64,000 nucleotides of DNA, taken from Nakamurella endophytica (GTDB lineage Bacteria; Actinomycetota; Actinomycetes; Mycobacteriales; Nakamurellaceae). Position numbers and translations under genes: made by a program. A model generated the notes under the pieces. It made no database searches, was not told the origin of the DNA, and saw nothing but the letters and a program-made list of their open reading frames with translations. Shown piece after piece: positions 28,617 through 36,989 of the stretch. Positions within the stretch are counted from its first letter, which is position 1; the number at the start of each line of letters is the position of its first letter. Location of the stretch: positions 728,070 to 792,069 of the forward strand of contig NZ_BMNA01000002.1 in assembly GCF_014646215.1 (NCBI RefSeq). The letters run 5' to 3'.

Positions 28617-29210
28617 GTGCACGTCCCGGACCAGGTCCCCGCCGACCCTTCCGGCCCGCCGGGCCCGGACGGGCCGGCCGGCGTCCCGCGGGGCCCTGGC
28701 GGGACGGTCGGCCGCCGGGCGCTGCTCGCCGGCGTCGGCTCGGCGGCCCTGCTGGCCGCGGCCGGGTGCAACCCGTTCCAGACCGGCGGAGGTGGCCGGA
28801 CCGTCACGGTGACGTCGACGGCACCGCCCGCACCCGACCCGATCGCCGGTCTCATCGCCGTCACCCGGCTGCACGTGCTGCGGCTGAACGCCGCGCTGAC
28901 CGGCAACCGGGTCAACAAGGCGCAGGCGCAGACCCTGCAGATGGTGCGCCGGGACCGACAGGCTCACCTGGACGCGCTGCTCACCGAGCAGGCCCGCAGC
29001 GCCGGGCGCGGCGCCCCCACCACCGCGCCGGTCACCGGCACCGTGCAGCTGCCCGGGGACGGCAAGGCCGTCCTCGGCGCGGTCCGGGCCGACGTGCTGG
29101 CGGCACTGCAGGGCATGACCGACGCCGTCGCCGGTGCCGGCCGCTACCGGGCCGCCCTCTTCGGTTCGATCGCCGCCTGCCTGGCCAGCCACCGGGTGGT
29201 GCTCGCATGA
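28617..29210 (+). CDS. Lipoprotein upstream of the ferritin-like gene
   Basis: 197 residues. A Pro/Gly-rich leader ends in GRRALLAGVGSAALLAAAGC, a twin-arginine-like signal with a lipobox Cys near residue 50. A short linker and two long helical stretches follow (IAGLIAVTRLHVLRLNAAL.. and GAVRADVLAALQGMTDAVAGAGRYRAALFGSIAACLASH). The mature part is probably a helical bundle on the outer face of the membrane, perhaps a degenerate ferritin-like fold. It overlaps the DUF4439 gene by ATGA. Mycobacteria carry a comparable gene pair between rimP and proS. The GTG start has a -10-like hexamer six bases upstream and no ribosome-binding site. Confidence 0.75.
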   Translation: MHVPDQVPADPSGPPGPDGPAGVPRGPGGTVGRRALLAGVGSAALLAAAGCNPFQTGGGGRTVTVTSTAPPAPDPIAGLIAVTRLHVLRLNAALTGNRVNKAQAQTLQMVRRDRQAHLDALLTEQARSAGRGAPTTAPVTGTVQLPGDGKAVLGAVRADVLAALQGMTDAVAGAGRYRAALFGSIAACLASHRVVLA

Positions 29211-29758
29211 GTTCCCCGCAGGGCTCCGCCACGCCGACCCCGGATGAGCCGGGTACCTCCGCACCGCCGTCCACCGCCGCGCCGTCCGCCGGGTCGGCGC
29301 CGGCCACCACGCCGGCCGCGGGCAAGCCGCTCAACCCGGCGCTGCTCAAGGCCCTGGGCGTCGCCCTGTCCTGCGAGCAGGCGGCGGTGTGGTGCTACGG
29401 ACTCATCGCCGCCTACCTGCCGGACGATCTGGACCTGATCTCTGGCATCGAGGCCGGGCACCTGGCCCGGCGCGACGCGACGGCGGCATTGATCACCGCG
29501 GGCCGCGGCAAGGCGACCCCGCCCGCGGCCGCCTACGACGTGCCGGCGCTGTCCACGCCCGCCTCGGCCCGGGCGCTGGCCGCGACGCTGGAGAACGGCT
29601 GCGCCGCGGCCTGGCGGACCGTCCTGGGCAGCACCGACGACACCGGGCTGCGGACGACCGCGCTCGCGGGCCTGTCCGACTCCGCGGTCTGGCTCACCCA
29701 GATCAAGCTGGCGGGCAAGATCTCCCCGAGCACGGTGCCGTTCCCCGGCCAGAGCTGA
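29207..29758 (+). CDS. DUF4439 ferritin-like protein
   Basis: 183 residues. After a Ser/Pro/Ala-rich segment of about 45 residues there is a helical domain: ALLKALGVALSCEQAAVWCYGLIAAYLPDDL, then EAGHLARRDATAALI, then ALAATLENGCAAAWRTVL and DSAVWLTQIKLAGK. The Glu and His residues in the EQAAVW and EAGHLARRD motifs are those expected of a ferritin-like di-metal site. I assign it to DUF4439. It is translationally coupled to the preceding lipoprotein, so the two probably act together. Metal binding and substrate are unproven. Confidence 0.8.
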   Translation: MSSPQGSATPTPDEPGTSAPPSTAAPSAGSAPATTPAAGKPLNPALLKALGVALSCEQAAVWCYGLIAAYLPDDLDLISGIEAGHLARRDATAALITAGRGKATPPAAAYDVPALSTPASARALAATLENGCAAAWRTVLGSTDDTGLRTTALAGLSDSAVWLTQIKLAGKISPSTVPFPGQS

Positions 29759-29771
29759 CCGCTGGGGCCGA

Positions 29772-29787
29772 CCGGCGCCGACGCCGG
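29772..29787 (+). terminator. Short hairpin after the ferritin-like gene
   Basis: CCGGCG/CGCCGG around a four-base loop, 14 bases after the stop. It is U-less and short, and is supported by position between convergent genes. Confidence 0.35.
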
Positions 29788-29888
29788 GTGAGGCCGCGGC
29801 GCCGGCAGCACGGCGCGCGGCAGCACGCCGGCAGTGCCGAGTGACCCCGGCAGCCCCCGACGACCGACATCGCGGGCCGCGGCTGCAC

Positions 29889-29903
29889 CCGTCCACCGGA
29901 CGG
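29889..29903 (-). terminator. Short hairpin after proS
   Basis: CCGTCC/GGACGG around a three-base loop, directly after the proS stop codon on its strand. No U-run follows. Confidence 0.4.
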
Positions 29904-29904
29904 C

Positions 29905-31698
29905 TCAGACCTCGGCGGCGTCCTGCGCGGCCGGGACGGGCAGCCCTCGCGTCGCCGCAACCACCGAACTGGCGGCCTCGGCCAGCGACACGTCGACCCG
30001 CTCCCCGGTCGCCCGGTCGCGGATCTCGACGACGCCGTCGGCGACGCCGCGGCCGACCACGACGATCGTGGGCATGCCCAGCAGCTCGGCGTCGGCGAAC
30101 TTCACGCCGGGCGAGGCCGGCCGGTCGTCGAGCAGCACCCGTAGACCCGCCACGCCCAGCGCGGCGGCCAGGTCCTCGGCGGCGGCCGCGATCTCCGGCG
30201 CCTTGCCGGCGACGACGAGATGGACGTCGAACGGCGCGACCTCCCGGGGCCAGATCAGCCCGCGGTCGTCGTGGGAGTACTCGGCGATGGCGGCGACGGC
30301 GCGGGAGACGCCGATCCCGTAGGAGCCCATGGTGACGGTGACGAGCTTGCCCTCGGCGTCGAGCACCTTGAGGTCCAGCGCCTCGGCGTACTTGCGCCCC
30401 AGCTGGAAGATGTGTCCCATCTCGATGCCGCGGGCCAGGGACAGCGGCCCGGACCCGTCCGGAGCGGGATCTCCCTCCCGGACCTCCGCCGCCTCGACCG
30501 TGCCGTCGGCGGTGAAGTCGCGGCCGGCGACCAGGTCGAAGACGTGCCGCCCAGGCGCGTCCGCACCGGTGATCCACGCCGTCCCGGGGACGACCCGGGG
30601 GTCGAGCAGGTACCGGATGCCGCTGGCCCGCCCGAGCCCGAGCGACCCGGGCCCGATGTAGCCCTTGACCAGCGCGGGATTCCTGGCGAAGTCGTCCTCG
30701 GTGAACGCCTCCACCTCGGCCGGGGAGACGGCGGCCTCGAGCCGCTTGGTGTCGACCTCGCGGTCCCCGGGCAGGCCGACGGCCACGGGCTCGCGCCGGC
30801 CGTCCGGGTGTCGCAGCACCACCAGCACGTTCTTGAGCGTGTCCGCGCCGGTCCACGGGCGGTCGGCGCGCGGGAACCGGTCGTTGGCTACGGCCACGAG
30901 CGTGTCGATGGTGGGCGTGTCGGGGGTGTCCTCGACGTGCGCGGCCGGCGTCCCGGACGCGTCGACGGCCGGCGGCACCGGGGTGGTGACCGCCTCGACG
31001 TTGGCGGCGTAGCCGCCGGGCGACCGGACGTAGGTGTCCTCGCCGATCGGCGAGTCGGCCAGGAACTCCTCCGACGCGCTGCCGCCCATCGCGCCGGACT
31101 GGGCCGCGACGATGACGTACCGGAAGCCGAGCCGGTCGAAGATGCGGATGTAGGCGTCCCGGTGCGCCTGGTAGGAACGGCGCAGGCCGTCGTCGTCGAC
31201 GTCGAAGGAGTACGAGTCCTTCATGACGAACTCGCGCCCACGGAGGATCCCGGCGCGGGGCCGCGCCTCGTCCCGGTACTTGGTCTGGATCTGGTACAGC
31301 GCCAGCGGCAGGCCCTTGTAGGACGACACGACGTCCTTGACCAGCAGCGTGAACATCTCCTCGTGCGTGGGTCCGAGCAGGTAGTCGGCGTTCTTGCGGT
31401 CCTTCAGGCGGAAGAGGTTCTCGCCGTACTCGGTCCACCGGCCGCTGGCCTCGTACGGCTCCCGGGGCAGCAGCGCCGGGAAGTGCACCTCCTGCGAGCC
31501 CATGGCGTCCATCTCCTCGCGGACGATGGTCTCGATCCGGCGCAGCACCAGGTAGCCCAGCGGCAGCCACGAGTAGATGCCCGGCGCAGCCCGGCGGACG
31601 TACCCGGCGCGGACGAGCAGCTGGTGGCTGGCGACGTCGGCGTCCGCGGGCACCTCCCGCAGGGTGCGCAGGAACAGCCGGGACATGCGGGTGATCAC
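29905..31698 (-). CDS. proS: Prolyl-tRNA synthetase
   Basis: A 597-residue bacterial-type class II ProRS. Motif 1 lies in [24 protein letters not shown]. Motif 2 has [27 protein letters not shown]. The INS editing domain (about 230-400) removes mischarged Ala-tRNA. Motif 3 is in the [19 protein letters not shown] block, and an anticodon-binding domain ends the protein. GTG 31698 follows AGGAG six bases upstream, giving MITRMSRLF. It is a single-gene unit between the ferritin-like gene and a tandem acetyltransferase. Confidence 0.97.
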   Translation of the reverse strand: MITRMSRLFLRTLREVPADADVASHQLLVRAGYVRRAAPGIYSWLPLGYLVLRRIETIVREEMDAMGSQEVHFPALLPREPYEASGRWTEYGENLFRLKDRKNADYLLGPTHEEMFTLLVKDVVSSYKGLPLALYQIQTKYRDEARPRAGILRGREFVMKDSYSFDVDDDGLRRSYQAHRDAYIRIFDRLGFRYVIVAAQSGAMGGSASEEFLADSPIGEDTYVRSPGGYAANVEAVTTPVPPAVDASGTPAAHVEDTPDTPTIDTLVAVANDRFPRADRPWTGADTLKNVLVVLRHPDGRREPVAVGLPGDREVDTKRLEAAVSPAEVEAFTEDDFARNPALVKGYIGPGSLGLGRASGIRYLLDPRVVPGTAWITGADAPGRHVFDLVAGRDFTADGTVEAAEVREGDPAPDGSGPLSLARGIEMGHIFQLGRKYAEALDLKVLDAEGKLVTVTMGSYGIGVSRAVAAIAEYSHDDRGLIWPREVAPFDVHLVVAGKAPEIAAAAEDLAAALGVAGLRVLLDDRPASPGVKFADAELLGMPTIVVVGRGVADGVVEIRDRATGERVDVSLAEAASSVVAATRGLPVPAAQDAAEV

Positions 31699-31794
31699 GG
31701 GGTACTCCTGGGCTGGTCGGGATCGGCCGGCGCACCGTGCGGTGTCGCCGGACCGGTCGGCACGTCCGGACCTGGGCGGACGGCGGGGGCCAGC

Positions 31795-32907
31795 CTAACG
31801 GGCGGCCACGCCGTCCCCGAGCGGTCGCCCGGCGGTGTCGATGCCCGCGTCCCCGGACACCGCAGCGTCCGACGCCGCTGCGCGGACCGCCGTGCTCGAC
31901 GAGGCGTCCGCGGCGGTCCCCGACGGGGTGTCCGCGGCCGGGAACCTGCGCCCGGCCATCCGGTTGCGCCGCACCTGGACGAAGCCGAGCCGCTCGTACA
32001 ACCGCCCGGCGCCGGTGGGCGACTCGGCGTCGACGGTCAGCTCCGCCCGCTCGTGGCCCGCGGCGAGCAGCACGGTCAAGGTGCGCGCGAGCGTCGCCGA
32101 CGCGACGCCCCGGCCCCGCGCGGCGCGGCGGGTGCCGACCCGGGCCACGTAGCCCGTGCGGAAGCCGTTGACCGCGGTCTCTCCCGGGAACTCCTCGACC
32201 AGCACGAACGCCACCACGTCGCCGTCCAGGACGGCGACGTGCGAGTACTGCGGGCGGAACAGCGACGACTCGGCGAACTCCGCCCGCCACCGGGCGCGGT
32301 CCATGGGCACCGAGTGCCAGTGGTCGGCGAAGGACTCGTTGGACGCCGAGCGCACGTCCTCGTCGTCCTCCGGCCGCCACGTCCGGATCTGCACCCCGTC
32401 GGGGTCGCGGTCGGCACCGGCCCAGGGCGGGGCGTCGCCCTGCAGCTGGCACCGCATGTCGAAGAACCAGCGCCAGGTCTCGAAGCCGGTGTCCTGCGCC
32501 AGCGCGTCGAATCCTCGACGGCCCTCCGGGATCCACAGCGCCACCTCGCCGGGCAGCGACGGGTCGTGCGCGTCGCGCAGTCCGACCGCGCGCCGGGTCA
32601 GTTCGTCGACCAGCAGGGTGCCGATGCCCCGCCCGACGGCGGCCGTGGCGACGCCGCCGTACAGCGCGCACCCCCAGACGTCGGCCGGTGTGCGCACGCC
32701 CAGCGCCCCGAAGGCGACCAGCTCGCCGTCGTCCGCCAGCACACCCAGCGAGCCCCGCTCCAGGTCGAACCCCGGGCCGGTGAGCATCTCGCGGAGCTCG
32801 TCCTCGTCGAAGTGCTGTTCCGCCGGCTCGCGGGCCTCCGCCTCGCCGAGGATGGCGGTGATCCGCGGGACGTCGTCGAGGGTCAGGGCACGGGTGGACC
32901 AGCTCAC
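31795..32907 (-). CDS. Tandem-GNAT acetyltransferase
   Basis: 370 residues with two GNAT domains. The first (about 1-150) has VSWSTRALTLDDVPRITAIL and the acetyl-CoA loop AAVGRGIGTLLVDEL. The second (about 170-330) has RRAARGRGVASATLARTL and the terminal YERLGFVQVRRN. Two-domain GNATs include mycothiol synthase (MshD). The second half here is the better preserved catalytic copy, but I cannot assign it as MshD. A Ser/Ala-rich tail of about 40 residues follows. The GTG at 32907 has TACGGT six bases upstream and no ribosome-binding site. It diverges from yaaA. Confidence 0.8.
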   Translation of the reverse strand: MSWSTRALTLDDVPRITAILGEAEAREPAEQHFDEDELREMLTGPGFDLERGSLGVLADDGELVAFGALGVRTPADVWGCALYGGVATAAVGRGIGTLLVDELTRRAVGLRDAHDPSLPGEVALWIPEGRRGFDALAQDTGFETWRWFFDMRCQLQGDAPPWAGADRDPDGVQIRTWRPEDDEDVRSASNESFADHWHSVPMDRARWRAEFAESSLFRPQYSHVAVLDGDVVAFVLVEEFPGETAVNGFRTGYVARVGTRRAARGRGVASATLARTLTVLLAAGHERAELTVDAESPTGAGRLYERLGFVQVRRNRMAGRRFPAADTPSGTAADASSSTAVRAAASDAAVSGDAGIDTAGRPLGDGVAAR

Positions 32908-32913
32908 CCCGGC

Positions 32914-32919
32914 ACCGTA
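32914..32919 (-). promoter_or_regulatory. Leaderless -10 of the tandem GNAT gene
   Basis: TACGGT on the minus strand ends exactly six bases before the GTG start, with no Shine-Dalgarno sequence between. This is the spacing expected if transcription begins at the start codon. Confidence 0.5.
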
Positions 32920-33036
32920 CGGGCGGCCCGCGCCGCGACGCCACCGATATGGGTGCGCGGCGCTGTTACGGGAGCCTTGCACCGGCTGGGAACGGCTCGG
33001 CGCCGCACCGTCGCCGGGACCGACCGGGGACCCGGT

Positions 33037-33042
33037 TACCGT
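33037..33042 (+). promoter_or_regulatory. Leaderless -10 of yaaA
   Basis: TACCGT is followed by seven bases and then GTG 33050. It supports that GTG over the in-frame GTG at 33041, which falls within or next to the hexamer. Confidence 0.5.
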
Positions 33043-33049
33043 GCCGGGC

Positions 33050-33784
33050 GTGCACGTGCTGCTGCCGCCCTCGGAGGGCAAACGGGCGGGCGGCAGCGGA
33101 CCGCCGCTGCGCCTGGACGCCCTGCCCTTTCCCGACCTCACCGCGGTCCGCGAGCGGATCGTGGACGCGCTCGCCCTGGTGTCCGCGGATCCCGAGGCGG
33201 CGCGGCCGGTGCTGCGGGTCCCGCCGACCGTGCTCGACGAGGTGGCGGCGAACACCGCCGTCCGCACGGCGCCGACCCTGGCCGCCCTGGACCGCTACGA
33301 CGGCGTGCTGTACCGGGCGCTGTCGGCACCGGCGCTGTCCCCCGCCGAGCGGGCCAGGGCCGACGGCCGGCTGCTCATCGCGTCGGCGCTGTTCGGAGTG
33401 GTGGCCGCGGACAGCGAGGTGCCGGCCTACCGGCTGTCCGCCGGCGCCACGCTGCCCGGCGTCGGCGGCATCGCGGCCGCCTGGCGGCCCTGGGTGGCCG
33501 GTGCGCTGGCAGCTCTCCCGGGGCTGCTGGTGGACCTGCGCTCTGCGGCGTACGCGGGCTTCGGCAGCCCGCCGGGCACCGTGACCGTCCGCATGGTGCG
33601 GCAGGGACCGGGCGGCCTCGTCACGGCCATCGGACACGACAACAAGGCGGCCAAAGGCGCCCTGGCGCGGCTGCTGGCGACCACCCGGGCCCGGGTCGAG
33701 GACGCCGCCGACCTGGTGCGACTGCTCCGCCGCGCGGGCTGGACGGCGAACCACACCGGGGACGTCATCGAGGTGCACGCCTGA
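33050..33784 (+). CDS. yaaA: YaaA (DUF328) peroxide-stress protein
   Basis: A 244-residue UPF0246/YaaA protein. In E. coli it lowers intracellular unincorporated iron during peroxide stress and binds DNA. It starts HVLLPPSEGKRAGG, matching the family LLSPSKT motif. It retains RYDGVLYRAL, RLLIASALFGVVAADSEVPAYRL and a C-terminal GHDNKAAKGALARLL with the terminal Trp/Asn region. It diverges from the tandem GNAT gene with only 142 bases between them. The leaderless-type hexamer upstream fixes the start. Confidence 0.88.
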   Translation: MHVLLPPSEGKRAGGSGPPLRLDALPFPDLTAVRERIVDALALVSADPEAARPVLRVPPTVLDEVAANTAVRTAPTLAALDRYDGVLYRALSAPALSPAERARADGRLLIASALFGVVAADSEVPAYRLSAGATLPGVGGIAAAWRPWVAGALAALPGLLVDLRSAAYAGFGSPPGTVTVRMVRQGPGGLVTAIGHDNKAAKGALARLLATTRARVEDAADLVRLLRRAGWTANHTGDVIEVHA

Positions 33785-33905
33785 TCCCTGCCGGACGCCG
33801 CAGGTGGGGCCGCCGGGCGGTAATTCGGTTGCCGCGCCGCCGCCCGCCCGGGAGCATCGGGCACCTCGGTGCGCAGCGGGCGCACCACGGCGAGGGGAGG
33901 TTCCG

Positions 33906-33971
33906 ATGACTGTCCGAGCGGTCAGCCCCGTCCCCCCAGCACCTGCGCCGCGCACGTCCCGCACGGGCTGA
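33906..33971 (+). CDS. 21-codon upstream ORF (leader peptide candidate)
   Basis: ATG ACT .. GGC TGA encodes a short basic, Pro-rich peptide (MTVRAVSPVPPAPAPRTSRT plus G). It has a textbook ribosome-binding site, GGGGAGG five bases before the ATG, stronger than that of the kinase gene 68 bases downstream. CTCCCC just after its stop (33974-33979) is complementary to its own GGGGAG. Three features favour real translation: the ribosome-binding site, its spacing and its isolation in a gene-free gap. Homology would be needed to prove it. It may regulate the RIO kinase gene. Confidence 0.5.
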   Translation: MTVRAVSPVPPAPAPRTSRTG

Positions 33972-34039
33972 AGCTCCCCGCCGCACCGGCGAGGTGGCTT
34001 CCCCGCGACGGACCCGGCGCTGTCTCCCCAGGAGCCCGC

Positions 34040-35257
34040 GTGTCCCGCACCCGCACCACCTCTTCGCAGTACCGCCCCCTCCGCGCCCTCCCCGACTCCG
34101 CGGTCGACGCCCGCGACCACGACCACCACCATGACGGCGTCCCCGACGGCCAGCTGCCCGCTGACGAAGGCACCGACGCGGCGTCAGCCGGCGACGACCA
34201 CGATCACGACGGCCCCGACGACGACCACGACCTCAACGACGAGGACCTCGACGACGACTGGGCCGACCTGGACGACGACTGGGCCGACCGGGACTGGGAG
34301 CGACCGCGACGACGCGGCGCCCGCCGGGCCCGCACGCCCGGCGTCCTGCCGGGACTGATCTCCGAGGGCCGTTCCGGCCGGCGGCGGGTCGACGTCGACA
34401 CCGGACCCGACGGCCAGGGCGACGCCGACCACGACGACACCCCCGGCCCCGCCCTGTCGCTGGTCGGCGGCATGGACACCGACCCGCCCGGCGGGTCCCC
34501 GTTCAGTTCCTACGACGTGGCCACCCGCGGCCCCGAACCGACCCCGGACTGGCTGGTCACCGCCCTGTCCGCCCGGGACACCCGGCTGGGCGTGCTCAAG
34601 ACCGGCAAGGAGGCGGACGTCTCGCTGCTCGACCGGTCGGTCCCCGGCGGACCGAGCTGCCTGCTCGCCGTCAAGACCTACCGCACCGCGGACCACCGGA
34701 TGTTCCACCGGGACTCGTCGTACCAGGAGGGACGGCGGGTGCGTCGCTCGCGGGAGGGCCGGGCCATGGCGGCCCGCACCCGCTTCGGCCGGGAGCTGCT
34801 GGCCGGCAAGTGGGCGGCCGCCGAGTTCGCCACCCTGGGGCGGCTGTGGCTGGCCGGGGCCAGCGTGCCGTACCCCGTGCAGATCATCGGCTCGGAGCTG
34901 GTCATGGAGTTCATCGGTGATCCGGACGGCACCGCAGCGGCACGGCTCGCCGCCCACGACGGCTCGACCGCGGAGTTCCGGGACTTGTGGGCGCACCTGA
35001 CCCACTCGTTGGAGCTGCTGGCCCAGGAGGGTCTCGCGCACGGCGACCTGTCGCCGTACAACGTCCTGGTGCACCGGGGGCGCTGCGTGCTGATCGACCT
35101 GCCGCAGGCGGTGGACGTGGTCGCCAACCCGCAGGGCGAGGCCTTCCTCGAGCGCGACTGCGGCATCATCGCCGACTTCTTCCGCCGGCGCGGCGTCGAC
35201 GGCGCCGACGGGGAGCTGCTGGCACTGCACCTGACCGGCATCGCCCGCCTGGCTTGA
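34040..35257 (+). CDS. RIO-type serine protein kinase
   Basis: A 405-residue RIO1-like kinase. The kinase part has LGVLKTGKEADVSLL (flexible loop), LLAVKTYRTADHRMFHRD with the ATP-binding Lys, catalytic AHGDLSPYNVLV and metal-binding Asp in VLIDLPQAV. The first 130 residues form a His/Asp-rich acidic region (DHDHHHDG, DDHDHDG, and LDDDWAD twice) that looks disordered and could bind metal. GTG 34040 follows AGGAG by five bases. Archaeal and eukaryotic RIO kinases act in ribosome maturation; the bacterial target is unknown. It is preceded by a 21-codon upstream ORF. Confidence 0.88.
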   Translation: MSRTRTTSSQYRPLRALPDSAVDARDHDHHHDGVPDGQLPADEGTDAASAGDDHDHDGPDDDHDLNDEDLDDDWADLDDDWADRDWERPRRRGARRARTPGVLPGLISEGRSGRRRVDVDTGPDGQGDADHDDTPGPALSLVGGMDTDPPGGSPFSSYDVATRGPEPTPDWLVTALSARDTRLGVLKTGKEADVSLLDRSVPGGPSCLLAVKTYRTADHRMFHRDSSYQEGRRVRRSREGRAMAARTRFGRELLAGKWAAAEFATLGRLWLAGASVPYPVQIIGSELVMEFIGDPDGTAAARLAAHDGSTAEFRDLWAHLTHSLELLAQEGLAHGDLSPYNVLVHRGRCVLIDLPQAVDVVANPQGEAFLERDCGIIADFFRRRGVDGADGELLALHLTGIARLA

Positions 35258-35273
35258 CCGTCCGGCAGTCGGC

Positions 35274-35296
35274 GCCGGGCGGGCACTCCGCCCGGC
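35274..35296. terminator. Bidirectional terminator hairpin
   Basis: GCCGGGCGG/CCGCCCGGC, a perfect 9-bp stem with a five-base loop, between the convergent RIO kinase and zinc-ribbon genes. Confidence 0.65.
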
Positions 35297-35342
35297 CCGC
35301 TCGCCGGCGGGAGCCGTACCCCAAGGGCTCAGCCGAGCGCCG

Positions 35343-35555
35343 TCACCGGCAGAGCGGGCAGTCCGCGACCGGACGGCGGTGCAGCCCGGCATCGTGCTCG
35401 TCGGTGAGCGCTCCGCAGGACGGGCAACTCCCGAGCCAACCCTCGGTCGCTCGGAACACCTGCCCGCACCCGGTCCGGTCGCAGGACACCAGATCCAGCG
35501 CGGTGTCCTCGGATCCGGCTGCGCTCGGCACCCGGACGGCGACGGCCACGGCCAT
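35343..35555 (-). CDS. 70-residue zinc-ribbon protein
   Basis: A small protein with three Cys pairs or clusters: SCDRTGCGQVF, SCPSCG and ADCPLC at the C-terminus. This makes one or two zinc-ribbon-type sites. The ATG at 35555 has GGGAGG five bases upstream, a strong start in a gap where longer readings would otherwise be picked. It is convergent with the RIO kinase. It could be a small nucleic-acid-binding or adaptor protein. I do not recognise a named family. Confidence 0.7.
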   Translation of the reverse strand: MAVAVAVRVPSAAGSEDTALDLVSCDRTGCGQVFRATEGWLGSCPSCGALTDEHDAGLHRRPVADCPLCR

Positions 35556-35770
35556 CGGTACCTCCCTGCTCGTCGGCACGCATCCGGAGTGCGCGTGCCC
35601 CATGGCGCCCGAAGCGGCCGGCCACCACGTCGTCCGCGGCCGGCGTCCCCTCGCCGCAGCGCGACCGCACCCGTCAGTGTGCGAGCCCGGACGTCCGGCG
35701 GCGCGGACCGACACGCCAGTGCGATCGGACCGGGTGGCGGCCCCCCGCCCGCGGCGGTACCGGGCCGGGC

Positions 35771-36832
35771 TCAGGCGGACCGGGTGCGTCGCGCCGGCTT
35801 CTTGGCCGGCGCCGGTGCGGCCGCCTCGCCGTCCTGCTCACCGCCGGCGGCCTTGGCCGCCCGCTTGCGGGCCGGCGCCGGCTCGGCCGAGGCGTCGGCG
35901 TCGGTCCGCGTCCGGCGCCGGGTCGGGGCGGTGCGGCTGGACGACGCGCCGCCGTCACCGCCGTCACCACCGACACCGCCGTCCGGGGCGGCAGCGCGGC
36001 GCGACCGGCCGGCGGGTGCCGTCCCGGCGGTTCCGGTGGCCTCCTCGCCGGCCGCCTGGGTATCGCGACGCTGCACGCTGCGCTGCAGGGCGGCCAGCAG
36101 ATCCAGCACCTCGGCGTCCTCGCCCTCCTCGGCGGGAGCCTCGGGGAAGGCCTCCTCGCCCTCGAACTTGGCATCGATGAGCTGCTGCAGCTCGACCCGG
36201 TAGGTGTCCTCGTGCTGCTCGGGATGGAAGTCGTCGGCGTACGAGTCCACCAGCAGCGCCGCCATCTGCTTCTCCGCGGCGGACACCTCGACGGCGCCGG
36301 AGAGCTGGTCGAACTCGATCTCGCGGACCTCGTCGGGCCAGCGCAAGGTCTGGATGAGCAGGTTGTCGCCGTGCACCCGGAGCGCGGCCAGCCGCGTCTT
36401 GTTCCGCAATGCGAAGTGCACGATCGCCACCCGGTCGGAGTCCGCGAGGGTCTCCCGCAGCAGGACGTACGCCTTCGGCGACTTGCTGGTGGGCTCCAGC
36501 ACGTAGCTGGACTCGTACAGCACCGGGTCGATCTGCTCGGCCGGTACGAACGAGAGCAGGTCGATCTCGCGCCCGGAGTTGGACGGCAACGTCGCCAGGT
36601 CCTCGTCGGTGATGATCGCGGTGCGTCCGTCGTCGCTGTCGATGGCTTTGACGATGTCGCCGAACTGGACCTGCTTGCCGCACACCTCGCACACCCGCTG
36701 GTACCGGATCCGGCCGCCGTCGGCACCGTGCACCTGGTGGAAGCGGATGTCCTTGTCCTCGGTGGCGGCGTACACCGCGACCGGCACGTTGACCAGCCCG
36801 AAGACCAGCGAGCCCTTCCAGATCGACCGCAT
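35771..36832 (-). CDS. ku: Ku protein (bacterial NHEJ)
   Basis: 353 residues. The Ku core (about 1-255) starts MRSIWKGSLVFGLVNVPV and has RIRYQRVCEVCGKQV, LSFVPAEQIDPVLYESSYVLEP and LQQLIDAKFEGEEAF. Bacterial Ku homodimers ring DNA ends and recruit LigD. The final 100 residues are a low-complexity Ala/Gly/Arg/Lys tail ending KKPARRTRSA, the kind of basic extension that lets some actinobacterial Ku proteins bind DNA without ends and bridge it. No LigD gene is in the window. CATGAT six bases before the ATG suggests a leaderless mRNA. Confidence 0.96.
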   Translation of the reverse strand: MRSIWKGSLVFGLVNVPVAVYAATEDKDIRFHQVHGADGGRIRYQRVCEVCGKQVQFGDIVKAIDSDDGRTAIITDEDLATLPSNSGREIDLLSFVPAEQIDPVLYESSYVLEPTSKSPKAYVLLRETLADSDRVAIVHFALRNKTRLAALRVHGDNLLIQTLRWPDEVREIEFDQLSGAVEVSAAEKQMAALLVDSYADDFHPEQHEDTYRVELQQLIDAKFEGEEAFPEAPAEEGEDAEVLDLLAALQRSVQRRDTQAAGEEATGTAGTAPAGRSRRAAAPDGGVGGDGGDGGASSSRTAPTRRRTRTDADASAEPAPARKRAAKAAGGEQDGEAAAPAPAKKPARRTRSA

Positions 36833-36906
36833 GGGGTCATCATGGCTGCTCCGGCCGGGGAAGGCACCCCGCCGGGCCGGGGAGACGCGGATCCGCCGCG
36901 TCCCCG

Positions 36907-36973
36907 GACTCGGCCGGCGTCCCGCGGTGCGACTCCGGCGTCCCGCCGCGCGACTCCGGCGTCCCGCCGTGGC
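36907..36973. repeat. Three 21- to 24-bp tandem repeats
   Basis: Units beginning GACTCGGCC or GACTCCGGCGTCCCGCCG at 36907, 36931 and 36952, in the divergent gap between ku and the mycothione reductase gene. The last unit ends four bases before the TAGCCT hexamer. Confidence 0.75.
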
Positions 36974-36977
36974 GGAT

Positions 36978-36983
36978 TAGCCT
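36978..36983 (+). promoter_or_regulatory. Leaderless -10 of mycothione reductase
   Basis: TAGCCT, then six bases, then GTG 36990. No ribosome-binding site is present. Confidence 0.55.
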
Positions 36984-36989
36984 GGCCCG

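Noticed and set aside
31795..32907. Naming the tandem GNAT gene mshD (mycothiol synthase)
   Set aside because: Two GNAT domains and a mycothiol host fit, but no MshD-specific residues could be verified by eye.
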